Source: Geosporobacter ferrireducens
Lineage (GTDB): Bacteria > Bacillota > Clostridia > Peptostreptococcales > Thermotaleaceae
Assembly: GCF_001750685.1 (NCBI RefSeq)
Contig: NZ_CP017269.1
Coordinates: 4,195,416 to 4,259,415 of the forward strand
Reading direction: 5' to 3'
DNA: 64,000 nucleotides
Each line of letters opens with the position of its first letter. Within the stretch, counting starts at the first letter, position 1. The position numbers and the translations under genes are program-made. The notes beneath the pieces were generated by a model that made no database searches, had not been told where the DNA came from, and saw only the letters and a program-made list of their open reading frames with translations. Positions 56,458-64,000 of the stretch are shown here, in pieces.

Positions 56458-56784
56458 TTGCTAGAAAAGGAATGTAGTTTAATTGGTAAATCTTGCTGTT
56501 TGATCCATGAAAAAGTAGGACCGAGATTAAGGTTAGTGACAATTTTAACAGATGCTCCCCTAGAACCGGACCATCCTGTTGCTAACAAATGTGGCAAATG
56601 TACTGCTTGTAAAGATGCCTGCATACCCGGGGCTATAAAAGGGGTTCTTTTTGATCCGGAACAAGGGATCGGACAGCGGTTTAATCCAAAGCTTTGTGAG
56701 GACTATTTTGATGAAATGAAGGAAAGGCATGGAATAGGTCATTGCGGTAAGTGTTTAGCTGTATGCCCCTGGGGAAAGAGATAG
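56458..56784 (+). CDS. QueG-like two-[4Fe-4S] protein without the cobalamin domain
   Basis: The protein has 108 residues. The start (LIGKSCCLIHEKVGPRLRLVTILTDAPL) matches the middle of epoxyqueuosine reductase QueG, and CGKCTACKDACIPGAI with HCGKCLAVCPWGKR gives the cysteine pattern of its two iron-sulfur clusters. The N-terminal cobalamin-binding domain and C-terminal repeats of QueG are missing. No remnant of them is seen upstream, where a complete methyltransferase gene lies. TTG 56458 after AGGTGG is the likely start. Its role may be electron transfer to a cobalamin- or metal-related reaction; this is inference. Confidence 0.72.
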   Translation: MLEKECSLIGKSCCLIHEKVGPRLRLVTILTDAPLEPDHPVANKCGKCTACKDACIPGAIKGVLFDPEQGIGQRFNPKLCEDYFDEMKERHGIGHCGKCLAVCPWGKR

Positions 56785-56807
56785 GAAAAGATAGTAAATT
56801 TTGCTAA

Positions 56808-56931
56808 GAACTGCTAGAAATTGGATTTAGAAAGATCATCGTAGAGAGAAATCGGAAGCAGTGTATGGGATGAAGAAGAGATTGTAAATTATGGATCTAC
56901 GCCTATGTTTATGATTGGAGCAGAAAAATAA
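56808..56931 (+). pseudogene. Remnant of a second SAM methyltransferase (C-terminal end)
   Basis: Reading from 56808 gives ELLEIGFRKIIVERNRK; after a one-base shift near 56858 it continues SVWDEEEIVNYGSTPMFM and IGAEK before TAA at 56929. This resembles the end of the complete methyltransferase at 55690-56445 (LGFQEIIIEDN; WIYDEAKQLLYTSIPQFI). It is truncated at the 5' end and frameshifted. Confidence 0.65.
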
Positions 56932-56938
56932 TTGACCA

Positions 56939-56986
56939 AAGCATAAAGAGAAGGAGCCGTATATACGACTCCTTCTCTTTATGCTT
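56939..56986. terminator. Bidirectional terminator at the end of the nik-like operon
   Basis: AAGCATAAAGAGAAGGAG (56939-56956) and its exact reverse complement (56969-56986) form an 18-bp stem with a 12-nt loop. The stem overlaps the stop codon of the last transporter gene. Confidence 0.9.
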
Positions 56987-57734
56987 CAAAGGCTATCACG
57001 GAAGATAATAGCTGCTTTGCATAGGAATTTTGAGTATAAGCTAGATCTGCGACCTGTATCTGCTCCTCGATTCTTCCTTGATATAAAAACAATACCTTAT
57101 CACACAGGTAAGCTACGGCTTGAAGATCATGGGCGACAAATAAATAGGTGAGATTCAGGTCATTTTTTAATTCCTTTAATAGATCCAGAATCTGCGCTTG
57201 TACAGAGACATCTAAAGAGCTCAGGGCTTCATCTAAAACAATGAATCGCGGCTTTGTAGAGATGGCTCGAGCAATGCACACACGCTGTAATTGACCACCG
57301 CTAAGTTCGTGGGGATATCTATTTAAAAGCTGTGAGGATAGGCCCACTCTTTCTAGGAGCTGCGTTACCTCTGTCTGAATATTCTTGTCTCTATTTTGGA
57401 CAAGCATGGGTTCTGCGATGATTTTTTCAAGGGTAAATCTTGGATTAACAGAAGTGGTGTAGTCTTGAAATACTACACTTAGCTGGCCAGGATTTTTCTT
57501 TTTCCAGGCTTTTATGGTTTTGCCTTCATAGGTAATAGAACCTTCATCCGGTTTTTCAAGATCCATAATCAATCTCGATAAAGTACTTTTACCACTGCCG
57601 CTTTCTCCAATCAGTCCAACGCACTCTCCAGCCTGGATTTCAAAGCTGACTCCTGAAAGAACCTGCAGTTGGCTCTTGCCTAATAAAGATCCTTGTTTAC
57701 GATAGCTTTTATACACATTTTGCACGTTTAACAT
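56979..57734 (-). CDS. Nik/Dpp-type ABC transporter ATP-binding protein (second ATPase)
   Basis: The protein has 251 residues. Walker A is GESGSGKSTLSR, the signature LSGGQLQRVCIARA and Walker B FIVLDEALSSLD. It belongs to the OppF/DppF/NikE family. AAAGGAAG precedes the ATG inside the end of the partner ATPase gene (26-bp overlap). It energises import of the ligand bound by the substrate-binding protein encoded at 60402-62009. The B12 riboswitch upstream of that gene suggests cobalt, nickel or a corrin-related ligand. Confidence 0.92.
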   Translation of the reverse strand: MLNVQNVYKSYRKQGSLLGKSQLQVLSGVSFEIQAGECVGLIGESGSGKSTLSRLIMDLEKPDEGSITYEGKTIKAWKKKNPGQLSVVFQDYTTSVNPRFTLEKIIAEPMLVQNRDKNIQTEVTQLLERVGLSSQLLNRYPHELSGGQLQRVCIARAISTKPRFIVLDEALSSLDVSVQAQILDLLKELKNDLNLTYLFVAHDLQAVAYLCDKVLFLYQGRIEEQIQVADLAYTQNSYAKQLLSSVIAFEA

Positions 57735-58548
57735 AATGTTCTTCCTTTGCGTTTATAATCTGGTGAAAAGGCCGAGAGAGAGCCCGTCGGGTTTCTACTA
57801 AGTAACGGGTATATTCCTTTTCAGGTGCTCTGAAAATCTGATCTGCATCTCCATACTCTACACAGCATCCATCCTTCATGACCAGTACTTTTTGGGACAA
57901 CCGCTGTACTACGCCTAAATCGTGGGAGATAAACAAAATGGCGCTACCTGTTACATCCTGCAGTAATTCAAACTGTTCCACCACTGCATTTTGATTAATG
58001 GCATCCAGGGCAGTCGTGGGTTCGTCGGCGATGATCATATCCGGTTTCATAGCTAAGGCAGTGGCAATCATGCATCTTTGGAGCATACCGCCAGACAGCT
58101 GATGGGGATACTTCTTCGATACCTCCTTCGCATCATAGATACCGATTGTATCTAATGCTTCCAGCCCCAAGGTCTGTGCATCTCTCTTTGAGAGCTTCAA
58201 ATTTCCGCAAAAAGTTTCGATCATCTGATAGCCGATGGTATAAAGCGGATTAAACGCTGTCATGGCATCCTGTAAAATCATTGCAATTTTTTTACCACGA
58301 ATTTCTTGTATTTTTTTTGCATTGTTTCTATCTATTTCTTCTCCATGGAGATAGATATTTCCCCTTACATCCAACCAAGGATTTGTTAGGTTCAATATGG
58401 CCTTACAAGTCATGGACTTGCCACTGCCGCTTTCTCCTACAATACCGAGACAGCTGTTGGATTCAAGGGAAAAGCTTATATTATTAAGGATTCTTTCGCC
58501 ATTGCGGGTATCAACGACAGACAAGTTCTCCACTTTCAATAGACTCAT
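57709..58548 (-). CDS. Nik/Dpp-type ABC transporter ATP-binding protein (first ATPase)
   Basis: The protein has 279 residues. Walker A is GESGSGKSMTCKAI, the signature LSGGMLQRCMIATA and Walker B MIIADEPTTALD, of the OppD/NikD family. The C-terminus carries the short RAPEKEYTRYLVE region usual for these subunits. AGGAGGG lies before its ATG, which overlaps the permease gene by 38 bp. It works as a heterodimer with the second ATPase. Confidence 0.92.
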   Translation of the reverse strand: MSLLKVENLSVVDTRNGERILNNISFSLESNSCLGIVGESGSGKSMTCKAILNLTNPWLDVRGNIYLHGEEIDRNNAKKIQEIRGKKIAMILQDAMTAFNPLYTIGYQMIETFCGNLKLSKRDAQTLGLEALDTIGIYDAKEVSKKYPHQLSGGMLQRCMIATALAMKPDMIIADEPTTALDAINQNAVVEQFELLQDVTGSAILFISHDLGVVQRLSQKVLVMKDGCCVEYGDADQIFRAPEKEYTRYLVETRRALSRPFHQIINAKEEHYVKRAKCV

Positions 58549-59389
58549 TTTTTTTTCCCTCCTTCGCCATATGTTTAGGATCTAAGATGTCCCTTACTTT
58601 ATCTCCGATAAAGTTAAAGGCAGCAACTACAACTAATACTGCAATGCCGGGAGCGAGCATTTGCGTCGGATGGGTTGTCATAATGTTTTTTGCCTCATTG
58701 AGCATCATACCCCACTCCGGTGTGGGTGCCTGTACACCCAAGCCCAAGAAGGACAGTGCAGAAATATTTAGTATGACTACACCTGTATCCAGGGAACCAA
58801 GTACAAAGATTTCTCCGAAGGCACCGGGAAGTAAGTGGTTCTTCATAATATGAAAATGACTGCTTCCTGAAACTTTGGAAAAACGAATAAAGTTTTTATC
58901 AATGTTCTGAAGGATAATAGAACGAATCATGCGGGTATACCAAGGCCACTTGGCTATGATATTTGCGATGACGATGTTCTCAAGGCCGGGGCCGAGCATT
59001 CCGACCACAGCCAAGATCATTACTTCACTAGGAAAGGACAGCATCACATCACATAGCCTCATGATTGTTTCATCTACCCAGCCCTTAAAATATCCGGAAA
59101 TCACCCCTAATAAAGTCCCTATAGCAACAGTTGTCATTGTGGCTATTAAAGAAAACCACACAGTCGTCCGTATCCCAAAGAGTAACCGGGAAAAGACACA
59201 TCTACCTAAATGATCTGCCCCAAAAGGGTATTGTAGACTCATCGGAGCAAATTTGGCCTTAAGATTGGTATCTACAGGATCATTGGGTGCTATAATCGGT
59301 GCCGCAGCACCTAAGAGGATAATTGCAGCAAGAACAAAGAGGCATGCCAGTGCAAGGGTATCTGATTTAAATGTGCGCCAAATATGCAT
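58511..59389 (-). CDS. Nik/Dpp-type ABC transporter permease (NikC/DppC-like)
   Basis: The protein has 292 residues. The N-terminal helix is followed by ANDPVDTNLKAKFAPMSLQYPFGADHLGRCVFSRLLFG, a hallmark of this permease class, here positions about 36-72. Five further helices follow, with the EAA-type ATPase contact KVSGSSHFHIMKNHLLPG. GGAGGGAAG lies before the ATG, inside the end of the preceding permease gene. Confidence 0.92.
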   Translation of the reverse strand: MHIWRTFKSDTLALACLFVLAAIILLGAAAPIIAPNDPVDTNLKAKFAPMSLQYPFGADHLGRCVFSRLLFGIRTTVWFSLIATMTTVAIGTLLGVISGYFKGWVDETIMRLCDVMLSFPSEVMILAVVGMLGPGLENIVIANIIAKWPWYTRMIRSIILQNIDKNFIRFSKVSGSSHFHIMKNHLLPGAFGEIFVLGSLDTGVVILNISALSFLGLGVQAPTPEWGMMLNEAKNIMTTHPTQMLAPGIAVLVVVAAFNFIGDKVRDILDPKHMAKEGKKNESIESGELVCR

Positions 59390-59390
59390 A

Positions 59391-60320
59391 CTATACTTCC
59401 CTCCTTACTCGCGGATCTAAGGATGCACTTAATAAATCTACCAGCAAATTGCATACTACAAATAGAACCGCCATCATGATGACATAAGCTTGTATAATCG
59501 GATAGTCTCTGTTAAAAATAGCCGTAACACATAATCTGCCGATACCAGGCCATGCAAAAATATTTTCTACGATTACGGTTCCTGCAATGAGCTTAGGAAT
59601 AGACATGCCCAGAGCAGTTATAGAGGACTGAAGGGAATTCTTAAATATATGCTTGATCACAGTGCTCTCTTTGAGGCCTCTTACACGGGTATATAGTACA
59701 TAATTCTCGGTTTTGTTCTGTACCATACTGTTTCTCAGCAGCCGGGTATAGGTAGAGACATAACTAAAGGACAATGTCACAGCAGGTAAAATGACAGAAT
59801 CAAACCCGCCCATGCCGCTGGTGGGAAATAGATCGAGTTTTACTGCAAAAAACCATATCAGCAGCAAGGCCAGCCAAAAGTTAGGCATGGCTGATCCGAC
59901 AAATATAAAAGCCCGAGTCCCTTTATCGATCACAGAACCTTCAAATACAGCACACAAAATACCAGCTGTAATACTAATGGACAGAATAATGGCAAGGGAT
60001 ACCCCTGCCAAATATAAAGTAGGCGGCAGTGCCTTAAGCATTTCGCCTAAAACCGGTTTTTTATTGATATAGCTATTGCCAAAATCGAATTTTAGGCAGT
60101 CTCCCAGCCAATGAATATAGCGCTCAAAAAAAGGCTTATCCAAACCCAGTTCCGTACGCATGGAGGCCACGGCTTCCTCCGTAGGGACAATTTCATTGAC
60201 CCGCAGGGCTACTTCAGCAGGATCGCTGGGGCTTAAGTTAATTAACAAGAATGAAACTAAGGATATTCCTAACAATATGGGGAAGATACAGAGTATTCGC
60301 TGCAGAAAATACCTTTTCAT
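59391..60320 (-). CDS. Nik/Dpp-type ABC transporter permease (NikB/DppB-like)
   Basis: The protein has 309 residues starting at the ATG at 60320, preceded by AAAGGAGATTGTGT; an upstream 27-residue extension lacks a ribosome site. LVSFLLINLSPSDPAEVALR and ELGLDKPFFERYIHWLGD are typical of the class, and TRVRGLKESTVIKHIFKNSL is the ATPase contact loop. It is encoded 80 bp downstream of the substrate-binding protein gene, across a terminator-like stem. Confidence 0.92.
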   Translation of the reverse strand: MKRYFLQRILCIFPILLGISLVSFLLINLSPSDPAEVALRVNEIVPTEEAVASMRTELGLDKPFFERYIHWLGDCLKFDFGNSYINKKPVLGEMLKALPPTLYLAGVSLAIILSISITAGILCAVFEGSVIDKGTRAFIFVGSAMPNFWLALLLIWFFAVKLDLFPTSGMGGFDSVILPAVTLSFSYVSTYTRLLRNSMVQNKTENYVLYTRVRGLKESTVIKHIFKNSLQSSITALGMSIPKLIAGTVIVENIFAWPGIGRLCVTAIFNRDYPIIQAYVIMMAVLFVVCNLLVDLLSASLDPRVRREV

Positions 60321-60362
60321 ACACAATCTCCTTTCATAGGCTTGATGCAGGAACGATAAAAA

Positions 60363-60394
60363 ATAGGATTCCCTAGGAGAAAAGGGAATCCTAT
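60363..60394 (-). terminator. Terminator/attenuator between binding-protein and permease genes
   Basis: ATAGGATTCCCT and AGGGAATCCTAT form a 12-bp stem; on the minus strand it is followed by TTTTTT. Partial read-through would yield more binding protein than permease. Confidence 0.8.
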
Positions 60395-60401
60395 GGTACA
60401 A

Positions 60402-62009
60402 CTACTCTTCAAAATACATCTTTTCAAAAGGTATTTCATATTGAGAGATGTTAAAGCCTACTCCCTTCAGTCCAGGGACATGGACGGCTTTGGTTCTGGA
60501 ATAGGTTAATGGAATATATACAGAAGCTTCATGAATATAGGTCAGGATTTCCCTATACATTTCTTGCCGTCTATTTTCGTCTGTTTCGATCATAACTTCT
60601 CCAATCCTATCATCCAGCCATGCTTTCTTTTCTAGACCTGCTTGTGCCTGATAATCCCCATGGGCTGGTATTCGCCAAGAGGACAAGTAGGATTGAGGAT
60701 CATAGGGGACACCCCAGGATAGAGAATATTGAAGATCAAAATCACCTGATTTTTGCCGGTCTAAAAAGGCTTGTTTTTCTTCACCCACTATTTTTAAGCT
60801 TACACCAACCTTTTTAAGATTATCCTGGATAAATTCGCTGATTGTACGTTCCTGGCTGTTATTAGAGTTATAGTAAATGATGATTTCAAATTTAGAACCA
60901 TTCTTATAGCGATAACCATCATTTCCCATGATCCAACCGGCTGCATCCAATAGCTGGGAGGCCTTTTCTACATCATAGGATTTCTCCTCAAGCTTTACAT
61001 CACAATAAGGAGTGGTAGGGGATAACAGGGTGTTGGCTACGGATTCAGACCCATTGAGGATTCCTTCCGCAATGGCTTCCTTATCGATTGCATATTGTAA
61101 GGCATTTCTAACTTGAAGATCTCCTGTAATGGATTTTTTTGAATTCAATAGAATCGCCCTCGAGGCGATGGGTTCACTCATGACTGTAGTGTATTGTCCC
61201 TTTTGTTCTAATGCCTTAAAGGAGTCTAGATCAATCATATCTCCATCTGCTCCAAATAATAAATCAATTTCTCCTTTTTGCAGAGCAAGCAGTATGGTCT
61301 GATGATCGGGCATGACTTGCCACTTGATGGTTTGCAGTTTTGTTTTTTCTCCCCAATAAGTATCATTGGCCTCAAAGATTGCATACTCATTTTCCTTATG
61401 CTCGCTGAGGACCCATGGCCCTGTACCAACATATCCACTGACCCCATCCTTTGTATTGCCGTCAATAAAGCAATTTGGGGAAATAAATCGGAAGGGTCTT
61501 GTTAAGCCTAACTCTGCCAGGGTTGGATAATAAGGATTTTTCAGAACGAGTTCGATGGTGAAATCATCTGCAATTGTTACATGGTCAATTTGATTGACCA
61601 ACTCCAGCCATGAATGTCTTTCAGCGTTATTCATGACTGCATCGATATTCAGCTTAGCAGCTTCAGCATTGAAAGCTTCTCCATCTGTGAACTTTACATC
61701 CTGGCGCAGCTTAAATGTATAAACCTTGCCGTCGTCGGATAGGGTCCAACTCTCGGCTAACCACGGTTTTACCCCGTCTGCTGTATTTATGACAAGCGAC
61801 TCAAAGATCATATTTTGTGCTGCCATCTCTCCAGAATAAAGATGGGGATTAATATTACGGATATCCTTTGTGCTGGCATAAACTAACTGTGTTTTTGTTG
61901 AATTACTCTTCTCAGAAGCATTGTTGTCTGCCGTTGATCGACTACACCCGATTATTGAAATAGCCAGTGTAAAGATCAATAGAATGCTTAGTATTTTGTT
62001 GGTTCTCAT
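60402..62009 (-). CDS. Nik/Dpp-type substrate-binding lipoprotein under B12 riboswitch control
   Basis: The protein has 535 residues. The lipoprotein signal ends in SIIGC. It belongs to the SBP_bac_5 family, with NPHLYSGEMAAQNMIFESLV, YTFKLRQDVKFTDGEAFNA and GTGPWVLSEHKENEYAIF segments. The HSWLELVNQI and GTGPWVLSEHK features and the PYCDV segment are shared with the protein encoded at 62891, so the two are paralogues of the NikA-like branch. ATG 62009 follows GAGGAGGCAAATA. The gene is preceded by a cobalamin riboswitch, so the ligand is probably cobalt, a cobalt carrier or a corrin precursor, rather than a peptide. Confidence 0.9.
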   Translation of the reverse strand: MRTNKILSILLIFTLAISIIGCSRSTADNNASEKSNSTKTQLVYASTKDIRNINPHLYSGEMAAQNMIFESLVINTADGVKPWLAESWTLSDDGKVYTFKLRQDVKFTDGEAFNAEAAKLNIDAVMNNAERHSWLELVNQIDHVTIADDFTIELVLKNPYYPTLAELGLTRPFRFISPNCFIDGNTKDGVSGYVGTGPWVLSEHKENEYAIFEANDTYWGEKTKLQTIKWQVMPDHQTILLALQKGEIDLLFGADGDMIDLDSFKALEQKGQYTTVMSEPIASRAILLNSKKSITGDLQVRNALQYAIDKEAIAEGILNGSESVANTLLSPTTPYCDVKLEEKSYDVEKASQLLDAAGWIMGNDGYRYKNGSKFEIIIYYNSNNSQERTISEFIQDNLKKVGVSLKIVGEEKQAFLDRQKSGDFDLQYSLSWGVPYDPQSYLSSWRIPAHGDYQAQAGLEKKAWLDDRIGEVMIETDENRRQEMYREILTYIHEASVYIPLTYSRTKAVHVPGLKGVGFNISQYEIPFEKMYFEE

Positions 62010-62058
62010 TATTTGCCTCCTCATTTGTACTATGCATACCATGAATATTCTTATTAAA

Positions 62059-62087
62059 TAAAAAAACCTCCTCATGCATGCAAGGAG
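62059..62087 (-). terminator. Riboswitch 3-controlled terminator
   Basis: On the minus strand CTCCTTG and CATGAGGAG-type arms form a 7-bp stem with a CATGCA loop, followed by seven T residues. It lies between riboswitch 3 and the binding-protein gene. Confidence 0.75.
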
Positions 62088-62149
62088 ATCACTCATTAAA
62101 CAATCCACACCCTATACAAACATACCCCCTATCCTTCGTAGAGTTATGA

Positions 62150-62335
62150 TTTACAGCAACAGGCAGGTCTTCTGACTTAAGCATGAACATAGTACAAAGC
62201 CTTCCCGTATTTACAGTGGCATATTTTGCACTACTAAGCTATTACAGCGGCGGGACCGTACAGGAATTGCACCTGCTTCCCTTTTGATTGAAATCTCGGG
62301 GCGATTAGAGATTTCAAACCTGTTACCCAACTGTA
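62150..62335 (-). ncRNA. Cobalamin riboswitch 3 (upstream of nik-like operon)
   Basis: On the minus strand the blocks AAAGGGAAGCAGGTGCAATT, CGGTCCCGCCGCTGTAA, GGGAAGGC and AAGTCAGAAGACCTGCCTGT occur in the order of the class. It differs clearly from riboswitches 1 and 2, so it is an independent copy. It is expected to shut down the metal/corrin transporter when B12 is plentiful. Confidence 0.93.
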
Positions 62336-62624
62336 TGAAATTTTCAACAAATCCATTATATATTGCCGTGAAACTGCTGTCAAAGTGAGTCATTTTTGGA
62401 TATTTGATGTAAATTCTTAAAAAAGATCTGTTTATTTTGTTAAAAAACGTGTTAATTGGGGAGATATATTTTTGTTTGGAAAATTGTAGCTTCAACCCTG
62501 GAACTGTGTATTTAGAGGCAACTGACACCTATGTTGCCATTGAATAGATCGGATACAAATGGCAAAGACAAGCAGCAAATGATTTTATAGAATAAGTTAT
62601 TGTTAAAAAGTACACAAAAATATA

Positions 62625-62764
62625 TTGAATATTAAAATAATATATAGTACAATCATATTAATTGGTGAAGGTATGAAACCGAACCAAATAAGTGGAAAAA
62701 ATATAATGCAGCCATGAAGGTAAATAAATTTGCTAGAAGCGAATTTCTCCTTCATGGCTTTTTG
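62625..62764 (+). ncRNA. Candidate structured leader RNA, element B, with its promoter
   Basis: The promoter is TTGAAT (62625-62630), a 17-bp spacer and TACAAT (62648-62653). The leader has stem TTGGT/ACCGA (62662-62666, 62678-62682) enclosing the loop GAAGGTATGAA, then a terminator GCCATGAAGG/CCTTCATGGC (62711-62720, 62749-62758) with TTTTTTG. The stem sequence differs from element A but pairs just as well. It precedes the NikA-like gene at 62891 by about 130 bp. The remaining gap 62336-62624 shows nothing else. Confidence 0.6.
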
Positions 62765-62890
62765 TTTTTGTTTGAAAATTATAGGTTTTGTGCTTTAAAA
62801 ACAGTGATCTATCAAAAGGAGGAGGATAAAAAGCATTTTTTTAGCAACTGTAAGATTACATTACATTCTATGGACGAGGAGTTGATTGTT

Positions 62891-64000
62891 TTGAGGAAAA
62901 ATCGGTTTTATTTATCTATGACAGCTCTGGTATTTATTTGCGCTCTATTGGCTGCTGGATGTGGAGCTCCAAGCAATAAACCAGCCAATCAGGAAACGGA
63001 AATGAAAGAAGAAAAGGTATTTACCATAGCTTGGCAAAGAGACATTGGGGTTTTAAATCCACATCTATATAACAGTCAGATGTTTGCACAGGATTTTATT
63101 TATGAGAACTTATTAAAGTATGGAAAAGATGGGAAAATTGAACCGGCTCTGGCAGAATCCTGGGAGATTTCAGAAGATGGAAAAGAATATACCTTTACAT
63201 TAAGAAAGGGTGTGAAGTTCTCTGACGGGTCTGACTTTAACGCAGAGATTGTAAAAAAGAATTATGATGCGGTTTTGAAGGCAAAAGATAATCACAGCTG
63301 GCTTGAATTAGTAAGTCAGATTGAAAGCACAGAAGTAGTGGATCCCTATACCTTTAAAATTACCTTAAGCAATCCATATTATCCAGCACTCCAAGAGTTG
63401 ACTTTGGTAAGACCTATGAGATTTCTTGGAGCAGCAGGCTTCCCTGAAAGTGGAGAAACCTCTGAAGAGATTAAAGAACCGATCGGAACAGGCCCTTGGG
63501 TATTGGCAGAGCACAAAAAAGACGAATATGCTGTATTTGTCAGAAACGAGCATTATTGGGGAACAAAGCCGAAAATTGACAAAGTGATTGTGAAGGTGAT
63601 TCCTGACGGAGATACCATTACAGCAGCTTTCGAGAACAAGGAAATAGATATGATCTACGGAAGTGGATTAATCAGCATGGATACCTTTAATCACTTGAGA
63701 GAATCAGGAAATTATGATACTCAGATATCCCATCCTTTACTTACAAGGGTAATTGGCCTTAACTCAAACAAAGGCGTTACAAATGAACTTCCGGTAAGGT
63801 TGGCACTGCAGTATGCAGTGAATAAACCAGAGATCATAGACAGTATTTTTTACGGCACAGAAAAGATCGCCCACAGCCTTTTTGCAAAGAACTTTCCTTA
63901 CTGTGATATAAATCTGGAAGAAAGGGAATTCAATCTGGAGAAGGCGCAGCAGCTCCTGGAGGAGGCAGGCTGGAAGAATCCAGCTGGCAAGGAGTTCAGG
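62891..64000 (+). CDS. NikA-like substrate-binding lipoprotein, 3' end outside window
   Basis: The frame is open to the right edge, giving 370 residues. TTG 62891 stands nine bases after GAGGAGG. The signal peptide ends in LLAAGCG, a lipobox. NPHLYNSQMFAQDFIYENLL, YTFTLRKGVKFSDGSDFNA, HSWLELVSQI and GTGPWVLAEHKKDEYAVF place it in SBP_bac_5, NikA branch, as a paralogue of the protein at 60402-62009. It is divergent from that gene and has no cobalamin riboswitch; leader element B precedes it. It may serve nickel while the other serves cobalt, but this is inference. Confidence 0.9.
   Translation, partial: MRKNRFYLSMTALVFICALLAAGCGAPSNKPANQETEMKEEKVFTIAWQRDIGVLNPHLYNSQMFAQDFIYENLLKYGKDGKIEPALAESWEISEDGKEYTFTLRKGVKFSDGSDFNAEIVKKNYDAVLKAKDNHSWLELVSQIESTEVVDPYTFKITLSNPYYPALQELTLVRPMRFLGAAGFPESGETSEEIKEPIGTGPWVLAEHKKDEYAVFVRNEHYWGTKPKIDKVIVKVIPDGDTITAAFENKEIDMIYGSGLISMDTFNHLRESGNYDTQISHPLLTRVIGLNSNKGVTNELPVRLALQYAVNKPEIIDSIFYGTEKIAHSLFAKNFPYCDINLEEREFNLEKAQQLLEEAGWKNPAGKEFR

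Overview
This window is low-GC DNA from an anaerobic, endospore-forming bacterium of the Clostridia type. The evidence is a tricistronic gerA-type germinant receptor, a SleL/YaaH-like spore hydrolase, a small DUF3787-type spore protein and a GerMN lipoprotein, together with corrinoid methyltransferases and a flavin/iron-sulfur transhydrogenase typical of acetogen-like metabolism. The species cannot be named from the sequence.

Layout. (1) 1-3.8 kb: a GntR/UTRA regulator, two corrinoid proteins and a URO-D-fold methyltransferase form a C1-transfer cluster. (2) 4.1-15.8 kb: a complete galactose/lactose regulon, with the mglBAC importer, galK, galE, galT, galM, a GH42 beta-galactosidase and a LacI-type regulator, preceded by a promoter and a LacI/CcpA-type operator. 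(3) 15.8-26.9 kb: spore genes (gerA/B/C, a peptidoglycan-binding secreted protein, a GerMN lipoprotein, a DUF3787 protein, LysM-GH18), an ArsR repressor divergent from a Cys-rich thioredoxin-like protein, and a diguanylate cyclase. (4) 27.2-33.1 kb: a three-gene complex that best matches the Stn-type electron-bifurcating NADH/NADPH/ferredoxin transhydrogenase, carrying a dead formate-dehydrogenase-like domain. (5) 33.4-42.3 kb: a quaternary-amine demethylation island (PocR-AraC regulator, corrinoid protein, MtrH/MtgA-type methyltransferase, BCCT transporter, non-pyrrolysine MttB/MtgB homologue, MtgC corrinoid protein, second BCCT). (6) 42.5-50.7 kb: a YgjV-like/GNAT protein, deoD, an RND efflux pump with adaptor and TetR repressor, and a PIN-PhoH protein. 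(7) 50.8-64 kb: a cobalt/B12-centred region with three cobalamin riboswitches. They lie in front of a CbiX-like cobaltochelatase, a PocR sensor with a degenerate histidine-kinase core, and a Nik/Dpp-type ABC transporter. A second substrate-binding protein gene runs off the right edge.

The regions fit one theme: corrinoid enzymes move methyl groups from methylated substrates, while a B12-controlled set makes or imports the cobalt cofactor. The most novel-looking signal is a pair of near-identical promoter-leader-terminator units at about 54.36-54.50 kb and 62.63-62.76 kb. Each contains a 5-bp stem whose pairing is preserved by compensating changes, an almost invariant 11-nt loop (RAAGGUAUGAA) and a similar terminator. 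One lies in front of a SAM methyltransferase/QueG-like pair, from which a decayed IS now separates it. The other lies in front of the right-edge NikA-like protein. I do not recognise this RNA as a known riboswitch class.
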